Source of the DNA: Sphingomonadales bacterium
Lineage (GTDB): Bacteria; Pseudomonadota; Alphaproteobacteria; Sphingomonadales; Sphingomonadaceae
Assembly (NCBI GenBank): GCA_012032285.1
Contig: JAAURJ010000011.1
Span: 1 to 62,506, forward strand
Reading direction: 5' to 3'
Length of the DNA: 62,506 nucleotides
Shown in pieces: positions 37,660 to 48,409 of the stretch (its first letter is position 1; every line of letters begins with the position of its first letter). The notes below the pieces were generated by a model. The model ran no database searches, had not been told where the DNA came from, and saw nothing but the letters and a program-made list of their open reading frames with translations. A program made the position numbers and the translations under genes.

Positions 37660-40284
37660 TCAATCCGCCTTCACATATATCGCCGTTGTGAGCGCAGGGG
37701 TCATCAGACGTCCTTTTTTCATCCTGGCTTTGCTCACGATGCTATCACTTGACCGGCGCAGCACATCATGCAGGCGGTAGCGGCTCTGAACAGGCCAGCT
37801 TTGTGTCTTGTCGGTGCTGTTAATCACCACGATCATTTGCCCATCGCCCTCCATCCCCAGCTTCATAACGATTAAACCCGGCACCTGATCCGGGCCAACA
37901 TTGTCAAAGCGGATATTGCGGATCACCTCCGCCCCGCTGCGCAAACGAAAGAGCTGGGACGATTTGCGAATGCGGAGCATTTCGCGGACATGATCACTGG
38001 CGCGGACAATATGTTCGGGCCGGACCTGCATATTTTTGTCAGTCAGCAATTCCCGTGCGACCGGCCATTCGGCTTCATTATCGGCGCGCTGCGGCAGGCC
38101 CCGGCCCCAGCCATTTTGCCGTTTGCTATAATCGAGGAGGTTGAACCAGTCGCCCGAATTATAGCTGTTATGGTCGAGCGATTTGGAGCGCAGCAATTCC
38201 TGACCCGCATGAAGGAAAGGCACGCCCTGCGACAGGATAACAATCGACGATGCGATATTTTGCCAGCGCACCCGGTCCGCTGCGCTGGTATCGCGCGGCA
38301 GTTTCAACGCGCTAATGTCAAAGAAAGTCTGGTTGTCATGCGCCTCGGCATAGTTGATGATTTCCTGCGGATCGCTGGCATAGCCTGCAGGGCTGCCGCC
38401 ATAATCAATCTCGTTTGCAGTGCGCTGCTGCCCGTCGGCGGCGGTGAAGGTGAATGTTGATATACTGCCTGCCAAGCCGACACGGATTTGGTCAGCGGCA
38501 TTCAGCGCCCTTATTCGCGTGTCTTCATCAGCTTTATTGAGCGCATTGGGCGCGGTGAACAGGCCGTTTGCAAAACCCTGTTTACGCACGCTGTCCATGC
38601 CTTTATCGCCGACACCGCCGCCGCGGATGGCATCACGGATACGGTCGTTGAACGTTCCGATCCCAGTGCCTTGTCCCATATTGATCTGGCTTGCCTGGAC
38701 GAAACGAGCGTTGCCGGCGACTTCGCCGAAATTCCATCCCTCACCATATAGATACAGGCCTGCGCCATCGACGCCGTCCTTGTCCAGAGTCAAATGACGG
38801 AGCGCCTCACGCGCCCTTAAGATATTCTCCCGGCTATGATGACCCATAAGGTCAAAGCGAAAGCCCGAAACCTTATAATCGCGCGCCCAGACAAGCAGCG
38901 CGTCGATCATCAACTTTTCCATCATTTTGCGCTCGGTCGCAGTGTTGGCGCAGCAGGTGCTTCGCGCGACCGCGCCTGTGTTGTCCAGCCGGTGATAATA
39001 GCCAGGGACAATCCGGTCGAGCACCGACTGCGGCGACTGCCCCGATCCCATCATATGGTTGAACACAACATCCAGCACCGTGCCAAGCCCGCTATCCGAA
39101 AGCCCCATCACCATATCGCGGAACTCGCCAATACGCGCCGTCCCGGCCGCATCGCTGCTATAGCTGCCTTCGGGTACCATGAAATGCAGCGGATCATAAC
39201 ACCAGTTAAAGCCGTCGCGTTCCTTCACTGTGGCGATTGCCGCCTGTTGTTCCTCACTATCCGCAGCAAAGCCGGAAAGATCGGGCGGGTTTAGCGTCGC
39301 AGCGGCGGTTTCGGGAATAGTCGCGCAATCATAAGTGGGCAGCAAATGCACGTCGCTCAACCCTGCTTTGGCAAGGCTGCGCAAATGCCGCATCCCGGCG
39401 CCACCCCGGCCTGCAAAGGCAAGATAGCGGCCCCGGTGCTCCGCTACGACGCTTTTGTCGGCAATGGAAAAATCGCGAACGTGCAGTTCATATAGCACGC
39501 GATCTTCGGGTGCCTCCGGCAAAGCATAGCGAAGTTCCGTCCAGCCGGCAGGCATAAGCGCCGGATCGTTCAGGTCGATAATCTGCGTCCTTTTGCTATC
39601 CGCCGACAGGCCGAGCGCATAGGGGTCGGTGACCATATTGACCTCAACCCGCCCGGTTTCGGGGACAAAGACGCGCACTTCATAGAGATAATATTTGCCC
39701 TTCCATTCGGGTTTGCCCTCCAAATGCCAAACACCGGTTGCCGCATCTTCGGCCATGGAAAGGACCGTGCTCGCCGCGTCATCTGCGTCATCTGAACTGT
39801 CATACAGGTGCAGCCGCACCGCCTGCGCAGTCGGGGCCCAAAGCGCGATATGCAGCTTTCCGTTACCAAAACGCGCACCCAATGCGGCATCATTGGCGTA
39901 AAGATCATCAAGCACGCTGCCAATTTGTAAACCGGTCCGCGCTGTCTCTTTCGCAGCTTTATCCTGCGCAAAGATTTGCACTGGCCCTTTCAACCAGCCG
40001 CTTACCTGTTCCCTGTTTGCTCCATCTATCCGCCAAAGGGGTGTCCCGCGCAAATGCGGGTGTAAGTCGGCAAGATCGCCGTCCACCTCACCGGCGGCGA
40101 CAAGCGGCGCGGCCGCTTCGCCTTTGCTTAACATTATAAGTTCTGATCCTGCAGGGGCATTCCAAGCGATCAGGTCGCGGGTAAGCCAATGCGCCTCGGC
40201 CCGCATTTGCGTTTGTGCATAGTTTGCGGACGGGATCAGAAAAACAAACAGCAGCGCCGTTATACGCAATATATTTAGAAACAC
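37660..40284 (-). CDS. pulA: Secreted pullulanase-type alpha-1,6-glucosidase
   Basis: The 874-residue enzyme hydrolyses alpha-1,6 branch bonds in pullulan or starch-derived dextrins. It has a signal peptide (to NYAQ), N-terminal beta-sandwich modules including a CBM48-like KLHIALWAPTAQAVRLHLY, and a GH13 barrel with FNWCYDP, VVFNHM, FRFDLMGHHS (nucleophile Asp), LYGEGWNFG (acid Glu) and AEAHDNQTFFD. These motifs are those of the GH13 pullulanase branch. No lipobox is seen, so it is probably periplasmic or exported. It is divergent from the amylase gene at 40454. Confidence 0.88.
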   Translation of the reverse strand: MFLNILRITALLFVFLIPSANYAQTQMRAEAHWLTRDLIAWNAPAGSELIMLSKGEAAAPLVAAGEVDGDLADLHPHLRGTPLWRIDGANREQVSGWLKGPVQIFAQDKAAKETARTGLQIGSVLDDLYANDAALGARFGNGKLHIALWAPTAQAVRLHLYDSSDDADDAASTVLSMAEDAATGVWHLEGKPEWKGKYYLYEVRVFVPETGRVEVNMVTDPYALGLSADSKRTQIIDLNDPALMPAGWTELRYALPEAPEDRVLYELHVRDFSIADKSVVAEHRGRYLAFAGRGGAGMRHLRSLAKAGLSDVHLLPTYDCATIPETAAATLNPPDLSGFAADSEEQQAAIATVKERDGFNWCYDPLHFMVPEGSYSSDAAGTARIGEFRDMVMGLSDSGLGTVLDVVFNHMMGSGQSPQSVLDRIVPGYYHRLDNTGAVARSTCCANTATERKMMEKLMIDALLVWARDYKVSGFRFDLMGHHSRENILRAREALRHLTLDKDGVDGAGLYLYGEGWNFGEVAGNARFVQASQINMGQGTGIGTFNDRIRDAIRGGGVGDKGMDSVRKQGFANGLFTAPNALNKADEDTRIRALNAADQIRVGLAGSISTFTFTAADGQQRTANEIDYGGSPAGYASDPQEIINYAEAHDNQTFFDISALKLPRDTSAADRVRWQNIASSIVILSQGVPFLHAGQELLRSKSLDHNSYNSGDWFNLLDYSKRQNGWGRGLPQRADNEAEWPVARELLTDKNMQVRPEHIVRASDHVREMLRIRKSSQLFRLRSGAEVIRNIRFDNVGPDQVPGLIVMKLGMEGDGQMIVVINSTDKTQSWPVQSRYRLHDVLRRSSDSIVSKARMKKGRLMTPALTTAIYVKAD

Positions 40285-40360
40285 TGCCGCAACTCCCTGA
40301 TCCTCATTCCAAAGCGCCTATTTATCCCGAAAGCCGTGCGGCTGCGCAATGCCTTGTGCC

Positions 40361-40381
40361 ATGTATTGCATACGAATACAT
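40361..40381. promoter_or_regulatory. Candidate operator between pullulanase and amylase genes
   Basis: An inverted repeat ATGTATT-7 nt-AATACAT lies in the 169-bp region between the two divergent starch genes. Its size and spacing fit a dimeric repressor such as a LacI-type maltose regulator, but no regulator gene is in the window. Confidence 0.4.
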
Positions 40382-40453
40382 AGGAGGGGATAAGCTTTTG
40401 CCTTGCGGTGCGCCGCGCCCGCGCGATAGGTTTCGCCGCAAATTGGAGGCTAT

Positions 40454-42175
40454 ATGATAAAATTCCGCAATTCCCCGTGCCATGCGCTTTTCGCCGGTTT
40501 TGCCGCCATGGCCCTTGGTGCCTGTTCGGCGCAAACCGGTTCTGCGCCCGGTTCCGCCTCCTCTTCTGCAACAAGCACGCAGATTTACGGCACCGACAAC
40601 GCCTTTGCCTCCGAAGCAATTTATTTCCTTTTAACAGACCGCTTCGTCGATGGCGATCCCAGCAATAATCAAGTGGATCAGGGCAAACCCGGTTTCAAAA
40701 CATTTGACCGCCATTTGCCCGGACCCGGCGGACAGCATGACAATATCGGCTATTTGGGCGGGGATTTTAAGGGGATTATCGACAATGCCGATTATATCAC
40801 CGAAATGGGTTTCACCGCGCTGTGGACCACGCCCATAGTCGACAATCCCGACGCCGCCTATTCAGGCAGCGAGCCGGTGAAATTCGGTTCGGGTTATCAA
40901 GATGGCGGTAAAACCGGCTATCATGGCTATTGGGCGGTAAATTTTTACAAGGTGGATGAACATCTGCCCTCGCCGGGATTGCAGTTCCAGGATTTCACGG
41001 CGCAGCTGCGCGACAAACACGGCCTGAAATATATACTCGATATTGTCGCCAATCATGGCTCGCCTTCCTACACTATGCCCGTCAGCCAACCGGAATTTGG
41101 CAAATTATATGATGGCGAAGGCCGGCTGGTCGCCGACCATCAAAATCTGCATCCAGAACAGTTAGACCCCAACAATCCGCTGCACCGTTTTTTCAACCGC
41201 AAGCCCGGCCTTGCCACCTTATCCGATCTTGATCCCGATAACCCTGATGTGATGGATTATTTGATGGGCAGTTATGAACAATGGCTGGATCAAGGTGTCT
41301 ATGCCCTTCGGATAGATACCTTCAAGGAACAGCCGCATTATTTCTGGAAAAAACTGGGTGACCGTATCCGTGCCAAACGGCCCGACATTTTCATGTTTGG
41401 CGAAAGCTTCTCCTTTGACGCCAATTTTTTGGGTGAACATACAAGGCCGGAAAATGGCGGGTTCAGCGTGCTTGATTTCCCGGGACGCGCGGCGATGAAG
41501 GACGTGTTTGAAAATCCGGCAAGCAATTATGATGATCTGAAATCATATTTGCACCTGACCGATAATGTCTACCGCAATCCTTATGAACTCGTCACCTTTT
41601 ACGACAATCATGATATGTCGCGGCTGAATGCCAGCGATGAAGGCTTTATCGATGCCAATAACTGGCTTTTCACCTCGCGCGGGATACCGGCCTTTTATTA
41701 CGGATCCGAAACCGGATTTATGCGCGGCACCGCCGAACATTTCGGCAATCGCAACTATTATGGACAGGAAAGGATTGATGCGGGCCGCGATCATCCGATC
41801 CGGCAAAATCTGATCCGTATCGCCAACCTGCGCAAAGCGCATATCTCTTTACAAAAAGGTGTGCAGATCAATGTGGACTTTGGCGGACAACGCGCAAGTT
41901 TTTACCGCATCTATCAAAAAGACGGGGTGAATGAAACCGCTCTTGTTATGCTGAATAAGGGCGATGAGACACAATATGTCACGCTCGATACTCTGGTCGA
42001 ACCGGGCGAATGGCGCGATGCCTTTACCGGCGAGATTATGAGCGTTGGCGATGACCAGCTTTGTTTTTCCGCAGAAGTCCCAGCACATGGTGTTCGCGTA
42101 TTCATCAAAAACAAACCCGTAGTGAACAAAGACATATTACAGCAGGCGGCGATGATGACAAAGGCAGTGCGGTAA
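40454..42175 (+). CDS. Alpha-amylase family lipoprotein (GH13)
   Basis: The 573-residue enzyme has a lipoprotein signal with lipobox LGAC, so it is membrane-attached. The GH13 barrel is complete: AIYFLLTDRFVDGD (calcium-binding), ILDIVANHGS, YALRIDTFK (nucleophile Asp), FMFGES (acid Glu) and FYDNHDMSR (stabilising Asp). Layout resembles alpha-amylases and cyclodextrin-forming enzymes of the neopullulanase/CGTase type, without a starch-binding domain. With the divergent pullulanase it would break down starch at the cell surface. Convergent with mutS, only 8 bp between stops. Confidence 0.85.
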   Translation: MIKFRNSPCHALFAGFAAMALGACSAQTGSAPGSASSSATSTQIYGTDNAFASEAIYFLLTDRFVDGDPSNNQVDQGKPGFKTFDRHLPGPGGQHDNIGYLGGDFKGIIDNADYITEMGFTALWTTPIVDNPDAAYSGSEPVKFGSGYQDGGKTGYHGYWAVNFYKVDEHLPSPGLQFQDFTAQLRDKHGLKYILDIVANHGSPSYTMPVSQPEFGKLYDGEGRLVADHQNLHPEQLDPNNPLHRFFNRKPGLATLSDLDPDNPDVMDYLMGSYEQWLDQGVYALRIDTFKEQPHYFWKKLGDRIRAKRPDIFMFGESFSFDANFLGEHTRPENGGFSVLDFPGRAAMKDVFENPASNYDDLKSYLHLTDNVYRNPYELVTFYDNHDMSRLNASDEGFIDANNWLFTSRGIPAFYYGSETGFMRGTAEHFGNRNYYGQERIDAGRDHPIRQNLIRIANLRKAHISLQKGVQINVDFGGQRASFYRIYQKDGVNETALVMLNKGDETQYVTLDTLVEPGEWRDAFTGEIMSVGDDQLCFSAEVPAHGVRVFIKNKPVVNKDILQQAAMMTKAVR

Positions 42176-42183
42176 AATCTATC

Positions 42184-44819
42184 TTAGCTTTGGTCCGCCA
42201 GCTTTTTGAGATCATAAAGCAGATCCAGCGCATCACGCGGGCTTAATGCGTCAATGTCAAGGCCGGTCAGCTTTTCGCGCAGGCTATCAACCTTGGCCTC
42301 GGCGGCGTCGAGTGCGGCGCTAAACAGGGGTAAATCGCCCAGACCCGCCGCCAGCCCGCCGGTTTCCGCCCGCCCTTTTTCAAGCCGATCCAGCACATCC
42401 TTGGCCCGCGCCAAAACCGGCGGCGCAATGCCCGCAAGCTTCGCCACCGCAATGCCATAGCTGCGATCCGCCGGGCCGTTTGCCAGTTCATGGAGCAGCA
42501 CCAAATCGCCCTTATACTCCTTTGCCCGGACATGATGGAGCGACATCGCATCCAAGCTATCGGTAAGCCGGGTCAATTCATGATAATGGGTGGCAAACAG
42601 ACAGCGGCACCGGTTGTTTTCATGGATCGCCTCTACAATGGCCCAAGCGAGCGCCAGCCCGTCATAGGTCGATGTGCCGCGGCCAACCTCGTCCAGAATC
42701 ACAAAGCTGCGTGCGCTGGCCTGTGCCAAAATCGCTGCGGTTTCGACCATTTCCACCATGAAAGTCGATTGCCCCTGCGCCAGATTATCGGATGCGCCCA
42801 CCCGGCTGAACAACCGGTCAACAAGGCCGAGCCGTGCCGAAGCGGCGGGCACATAGCTGCCCGCCTGCGCCAAGATGATGATTAGCGCATTTTGCCGCAG
42901 AAAAGTCGATTTACCGCCCATATTCGGGCCGCTGACCAACCAGAGCCGATCCATAGGCGCAAGCGCACAATCATTGGCAACAAAACGTTCGCCGTCTTTG
43001 GCAAGCGCGCTTTCCACCACCGGATGGCGGCCGCCTTCAATCGCAATCACCGGCCCATCGTCAAAAACCGGCAGGCACCAGCCGCCTTGCGCCGCCCGCT
43101 CGGCCAAAGCGGCGGCAACATCAATCCTGGCCAGTGTATCGGCACTGGCCGCGATGGGATCCCGCCGCATAATCGCGGCATCAAGCATTTCTTCCAAATG
43201 CGCGGCCTCCGCGGCAATAGCATGGGCGCCGCCTGTGTGATCCGCAGCGCTTCTTCATGCAGTTCGGGTGAATTGAAACGCACTGCACCCGCCATGGTTT
43301 GCCGGTGGGTAAAGCCCGAATCCGCACGCAACAGCATATCGCCATGCCGTGCGGGCACTTCGACAAAATAGCCCAAAACTGCATTATGTTTGATCTTCAG
43401 CGCGGCAATGCCCGTGGCCTCGCGGTAACGGCCCTCCATTGCGGCAATGGCCTGACGGGCATCGCGGCCTGCCAGACGCAGACTATCGAGCGCGGCATCA
43501 TAGCCTTCGGCGATATAGCCGCCCTGCGATGCTTCGGTTGGCGGCTGCGGCACTAACGCACGCATGAATTTATCGACCATAGCGCCATGGCCATCAAGCA
43601 TAGGCAAAAGCTGTTCGAGCAAGGCCGGTCGCTGCTCCATCGCGCCCAGCCGTTCGCGCAAAGCGCGGCCCGCGTCCAACCCGTCGCGCAACTGGCCCAG
43701 ATCACGCGGGCTGCCCCGTCCGGCCACAATCCGGCCCAAAGCGCGGGCAATATCCGGCATTTGGCGCAGAGCGCCGCGCACCGCATCGCGCAGCAACGGG
43801 GCGTCATGAAACCAGCGGACAAGGTCCAACCGCGCCTCTATCATAGGGCGGTCCATCAAAGGCGCAGACAGGTCAGCGGCAAGCATTCGTGCGCCCGCGC
43901 CGGTGACCGTCCGATCGGTTTCATGCAGCAAGGATCCGGTGCGCCCGCCGCGCTGCGCCGCGACAATCTCAAGGCTGTCGCGCGTCGCCCGGTCGATTGC
44001 CATATGTTCGGCGCGGCCACGCTGCACCGGCCTTTTCAGGAAAGGCATCTGGCCTTGCCCGGCATGGGCAAGATAGGCGAGCAGTCCGCCCGCTGCGCCG
44101 AATTCTGCGCGGGTCAAATGGGCAAAGCTGTCTTCGCGATCAACGGCAAAATGGGCTTTGAGCGCCGCTTTTCCAGCTGCGCTATCAAAATCGTCTTTGC
44201 TCCGGATGATTGCACCTTGCGGGACAGGCGCGAACCCCCCGGCGATGATCAGTTCGCTGGGGGCAATACGGGCCAGTTCGCTACCCACCGATTTTGGTGT
44301 CAAAGTGGCAAGTTCGAAATAGCCGGTGGAAATATCAGCAGCGGCAAGGCCAATTTCTCCGCCAATTTCGCATAGTGCGGCCAGCATATTGGGTGCAAAA
44401 CTGTCGAGCAGGCTATCCTCGGTGAGCGTCCCTGCTGTGACAAATCGGATAATATCCCTTGAAACCAATGCTTTATATCCGCCCCGGGCTTTGGCTTCTT
44501 CTGGTGTCTCGGTTTGTTCGGCAATCGCCACCCGGTGCCCCGCCTTGATCAGCTTGGCGAGATAAGCCTCCGCGCTATGCACGGGAACCCCGCACATAGG
44601 AATGGGATCGCCGCCATGCGATCCCCTAGAAGTCAGCGCAATGTCGAGCGTTTCCGCAGCAATTTTGGCATCATCAAAAAACAGCTCAAAAAAATCGCCC
44701 ATGCGGTAAAATAACAAGCAATCTACCGCTTTTTTCTTCAGCGCCAGATATTGCACCATCATCGGTGTCGGGCCGCTTTTTGCCTCTTTTTCCTTAGTAT
44801 TTTTTGCCGCGTCCGCCAT
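42184..44819 (-). CDS. mutS: DNA mismatch repair protein MutS, frameshifted
   Basis: MutS recognises mismatches and starts repair. The N-terminal mismatch-binding domain is visible ([16 protein letters not shown], including the mismatch-contacting Phe), followed by connector, core and clamp regions, and the C-terminal ATPase ([14 protein letters not shown] Walker [16 protein letters not shown]). The frame breaks at about 43228-43233, before the ATPase; one restored base gives [21 protein letters not shown]. About 878 codons in total, normal. If the shift is real the cell lacks MutS ATPase and would be a mutator; if it is an error, as with the other shifts here, the gene is intact. Confidence 0.93.
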
Positions 44820-44971
44820 AGACGTCTGCGTTAGCGGACCTTATACCCCAAAGCCAAGCCATTTCATTTTTGCATGGACCATCTTGCTGTCTTTGCGCAT
44901 TGCCGATGGCGTGCGATACAGCTAGGACAGCGGTTAAGAAGCGGACATAACAGAGCGAGAGAGGCCAGATC

Positions 44972-47233
44972 ATGGACGATAGCGACGTAAGGTTTACCCC
45001 GGCAGAGGCATTGGATTTCCATGCCCAAGGACGCCCCGGCAAGATTGAGATTATCGCAACAAAACCCATGGCGACGCAGCGTGATTTGTCGCTGGCTTAC
45101 TCCCCCGGCGTTGCTGTTCCGGTGCAGGCCATTGCCGATGATCCGGGCACCGCTTATGATTATACCGCCAAGGGCAATTTGGTCGCCGTCATTTCCAACG
45201 GAACGGCGATATTGGGCATGGGCAATTTGGGTGCACTTGCCTCCAAACCGGTTATGGAGGGTAAGGCGGTTCTGTTCAAACGCTTTGCCGATGTCGATTC
45301 AATCGACATTGAGGTAAAAACCGAAGATGCAAATCGCTTCATTGATGCGGTGGAATTGCTGGAGCCGACCTTTGGCGGAATCAATCTGGAAGATATTGCC
45401 GCGCCCGATTGCTTTGTGATTGAACAGACTTTGCGTGAGCGGATGAATATCCCGGTTTTCCATGATGACCAACATGGTACCGCGATTATCGCTGCCGCCG
45501 GCCTGATCAATGCGTGCGAACTCACCGGGCGAAATTTGAAGGATGTTCGCGTTGTCTGCAATGGCGCGGGGGCCGCCGCAATTGCCTGCACCGAATTGAT
45601 CAAGGCGATGGGCGTTCCGCATGGCAATGTCATCATGTGCGACCGCAGCGGCGTTATCTATCAGGGCCGCAGCGAAAGCATGGACCAATGGAAATCCGCC
45701 CATGCCGTTCCAACCGAAACCCGCACCTTAGCCGAAGCAATAAAAGGGGCCGATGTGTTTCTGGGGCTTTCGGCGGCCAATGCGCTCAAACCGGAAATGG
45801 TTAAGGATATGGCCGATCAGCCGATTATCTTTGCTATGGCCAATCCCGACCCTGAAATCTCCCCGCCCTTAGCCCGCGAGGCCCGGCCCGATGCAATTAT
45901 CGCCACCGGGCGCAGCGATTTCCCCAATCAGGTGAATAATGTCCTGTGCTTTCCCTTTCTGTTTAGGGGGGCGCTCGATGTCCGTGCGACCGGGATCAAC
46001 GAAGAGATGAAGATCGCGGCCGCCCATGCGCTGGCGCAGCTAGCCCGTGAAACAGTGCCGGAAGAGGTTGCGGCCGCCTATGGCGGCCTCGCGCATAAAT
46101 TTGGCCGCGACTATATCATCCCTTCGCCTTTTGACCCCAGGCTGATGGAAATTGTCGCCAGCGCGGTTGCCAAGGCCGCAATGGATTCGGGGGTCGCGCA
46201 AAAACCGATAGCCGATATGGAGGCCTATCGCGCTACGCTGCGGGCCAGACAAAATCCGACGACATCGGTGTTGACCCGCGTTTATGATGCCGCCCGGGCA
46301 AAACCGAAACGGATTATTTTTGCAGAAGCCGAAGAAGATGTCGTGTTGCGCGCCGCGATCCAATTCAAACAGGATGGCTATGGCATTCCCGTGCTGATCG
46401 GACGGGACGAAAGAGTGAAGCAGAAATTACAGGGGCTGGGCGTTGATCCCGAAAGCTTCGAAATCCATAACAGTGTGACCAACCCCCTTGTGGGCACGAT
46501 GGTCGAAAGACTATATGACCGGTTGCAACGGCGCGGCTATTTGCGGCGCGATATACAGCGTATGGTCAACCGGGACCGCAATATTTTTGGCGCGAGTATG
46601 CTGGCGCTGGATCAAGCCGATGCAATGATCACCGGCACCACCCGCACCTTTGCCCAAACCATGCGCGAGCTGCGCCGTGTGCTGGACCCCAAAAAAGACC
46701 AAATCCCCTTTGGCATTCACGTTCTGGTAGGCAAAACACATACTGTATTCATGGCTGATACCACAGTAAATGAACGGCCAGAGGCAAGCGACCTTGCCCA
46801 TATAGCCGAACGCACCGCCATGGTAGCACGGCGCATGGGACATCATCCGCGCGTCGCATTCCTGTCTTATTCGACATTCGGCAACCCGCCGGGCAATTGG
46901 CTGCACAATATCCGCGAGGCGGTGTCTATTCTGGATCAGCGCAAGCCCGATTTTGAATATGAAGGCGATATGCCTCCCGATGTTGCGCTCAACCCGGCAT
47001 TGATGGCGCGTTATCCGTTTTGCCGCCTGTCTGCACCTGCCAATGTTCTGATCATGCCCGGACTGCAATCCGCCAATCTCAGCGCAAAGCTGCTGCGCGA
47101 GCTGGGCGGCGACCGGATTATAGGACCAATGCTATTGGGGTTGGAACAGCAGGTGCAAATCGCCACCATGGCATCCAGCTCGTCCGAACTCGTGACGCTA
47201 GCGGTGCTGGCTGCGGCAGGTGTGGTAGAATAA
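44972..47233 (+). CDS. maeB: NADP-dependent malic enzyme with phosphotransacetylase-like domain
   Basis: The 753-residue enzyme decarboxylates malate to pyruvate. The N-terminal ~420 residues are the malic-enzyme domain: LAYSPGVAVP, the catalytic Lys region in EGKAVLFKRF, FHDDQHGTA and VCNGAGAAAIA (NAD(P)-binding). From ~430 a phosphate acetyl/butyryl transferase-like domain follows (RIIFAEAEEDVVLRAA, NVLIMPGLQSANLSAKLL), which in MaeB is regulatory rather than catalytic. Cytoplasmic. Divergent from mutS, with 152 bp between. Confidence 0.95.
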   Translation: MDDSDVRFTPAEALDFHAQGRPGKIEIIATKPMATQRDLSLAYSPGVAVPVQAIADDPGTAYDYTAKGNLVAVISNGTAILGMGNLGALASKPVMEGKAVLFKRFADVDSIDIEVKTEDANRFIDAVELLEPTFGGINLEDIAAPDCFVIEQTLRERMNIPVFHDDQHGTAIIAAAGLINACELTGRNLKDVRVVCNGAGAAAIACTELIKAMGVPHGNVIMCDRSGVIYQGRSESMDQWKSAHAVPTETRTLAEAIKGADVFLGLSAANALKPEMVKDMADQPIIFAMANPDPEISPPLAREARPDAIIATGRSDFPNQVNNVLCFPFLFRGALDVRATGINEEMKIAAAHALAQLARETVPEEVAAAYGGLAHKFGRDYIIPSPFDPRLMEIVASAVAKAAMDSGVAQKPIADMEAYRATLRARQNPTTSVLTRVYDAARAKPKRIIFAEAEEDVVLRAAIQFKQDGYGIPVLIGRDERVKQKLQGLGVDPESFEIHNSVTNPLVGTMVERLYDRLQRRGYLRRDIQRMVNRDRNIFGASMLALDQADAMITGTTRTFAQTMRELRRVLDPKKDQIPFGIHVLVGKTHTVFMADTTVNERPEASDLAHIAERTAMVARRMGHHPRVAFLSYSTFGNPPGNWLHNIREAVSILDQRKPDFEYEGDMPPDVALNPALMARYPFCRLSAPANVLIMPGLQSANLSAKLLRELGGDRIIGPMLLGLEQQVQIATMASSSSELVTLAVLAAAGVVE

Positions 47234-47256
47234 ACGGTAGAATTAGGGTTCAGGGC

Positions 47257-47748
47257 CTATTGGCCCGGCCCGCCGCCGCCTCCAGTGCCCGGTGCGCCTA
47301 CAGTGCCAATGCCGCCAAATAAATCTTCAAAAAAGCTGCTTTCCCGGCCCAATGTCGGGGTTTTGTCGCCTATAGGGTTGATCCGTGCAATATATTCTGT
47401 GCCAAATTTATTGACCGACGTTACATTGCCCGCATTGTCGAAACGGACATGAAGCACCGTCTGCGCGGTCGGACTTGGTTTTGAAAAAGCAAGCTGGCGC
47501 GAATCACGGGCGAAATAATACCAGTCATTTTGGTCAAACTGTCCCACAAAGGTCGGACGGCCTAGCGATGCTTCAACCGATTGTTTATTGTCCACCCCGG
47601 CGGCGACCGCATCAATCAACGTGCTATCGCCGACATAGCCTTGATGTGTGCGCAAACGGGTGCAACCCGAAGCGCCCAGCGCCAATGTAGCAAGCGCGGT
47701 TATCGCAATGGCGCGGCGATTGGATGACATTAACTTATAGGCGGACAT
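47257..47748 (-). CDS. bamE: Outer-membrane assembly lipoprotein BamE
   Basis: BamE is the small lipoprotein of the barrel-assembly machine. The 163-residue protein has a lipoprotein signal (lipobox ASGC), followed by the SmpA/OmlA domain: a GDSTLIDAV helix, KQSVEASLGRPTFVGQFDQNDWYYFAR, and a VLHVRFDNAGNV strand. The C-terminus is glycine-rich. It is convergent with maeB and divergent from the bc1 chaperone gene. Confidence 0.9.
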   Translation of the reverse strand: MSAYKLMSSNRRAIAITALATLALGASGCTRLRTHQGYVGDSTLIDAVAAGVDNKQSVEASLGRPTFVGQFDQNDWYYFARDSRQLAFSKPSPTAQTVLHVRFDNAGNVTSVNKFGTEYIARINPIGDKTPTLGRESSFFEDLFGGIGTVGAPGTGGGGGPGQ

Positions 47749-47887
47749 ATTGTTCTCCGGGCTGGGCTTGGGCTATTGGCACATCATAATAGCCCTATCT
47801 TGCAATTGCCATTGCATCCTTTGGCGGGCAAGATCAATAAGCATCACAAAATGAACATTGGATGAGCAAAACCGGAGTTAGTCCCCC

Positions 47888-48409
47888 ATGTCCTTGTTGA
47901 AAAGCCTTTTTGGGGCAAAACAACCCAATCCGAACCAAGCGCTGCGCCCGCTTTATTTGATGGTGATCGCAAAGGGGCGCGAATTGCACTGGTATGAAAA
48001 CGGACAGGTGCCCGATACGCTGGATGGCCGTTTTGATATGATCAGTTCGGTTTTGGCGCTGGTGTTGCTGCGTATGGAAAGCTTTCCCGAACTCGCGCAG
48101 CAATCCGCATGGCTGACCGAAATATTTGTCGAAGATATGGACGCACAAATGCGTGAGGCCGGCATTGGCGACGTGGTAATTGCGAAGGATATGGGCAAGG
48201 TGATGGGGGTATTGGGTGGACGGCTCGGTGCATTTCGCGGCGCATTTGATGATAAGAAACGCCTGAAAGACGCGATTAAGCGCAATATCTATGGCGGTCA
48301 AAAAACCGATAAAGAGGCGCTAGCCCATGTTAGCAAGGCTTTCACCTCCTATTGGAAAAAATTGCAGAAAAGCAGTGCCAGCGATTTAATGGCCGGGCGG
48401 GTTGTATGA
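47888..48409 (+). CDS. Ubiquinol-cytochrome c chaperone family protein
   Basis: The 173-residue protein matches the CBP3/UQCC family, assembly factors of the cytochrome bc1 complex: ELHWYENGQVPDTLDGRFDMISSVLALVLL and AWLTEIFVEDMDAQMREAGIGDVVIAKDMGK are the diagnostic helices. No signal peptide or membrane segment. In sphingomonads and relatives this gene sits directly before DUF177, exactly as here, and the ATGA overlap implies coupled translation. Confidence 0.9.
   Translation: MSLLKSLFGAKQPNPNQALRPLYLMVIAKGRELHWYENGQVPDTLDGRFDMISSVLALVLLRMESFPELAQQSAWLTEIFVEDMDAQMREAGIGDVVIAKDMGKVMGVLGGRLGAFRGAFDDKKRLKDAIKRNIYGGQKTDKEALAHVSKAFTSYWKKLQKSSASDLMAGRVV

Noticed and set aside
43587-44375. Plus-strand open frame of 262 codons
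   Set aside because: Antisense to mutS, which is unmistakable on the other strand.
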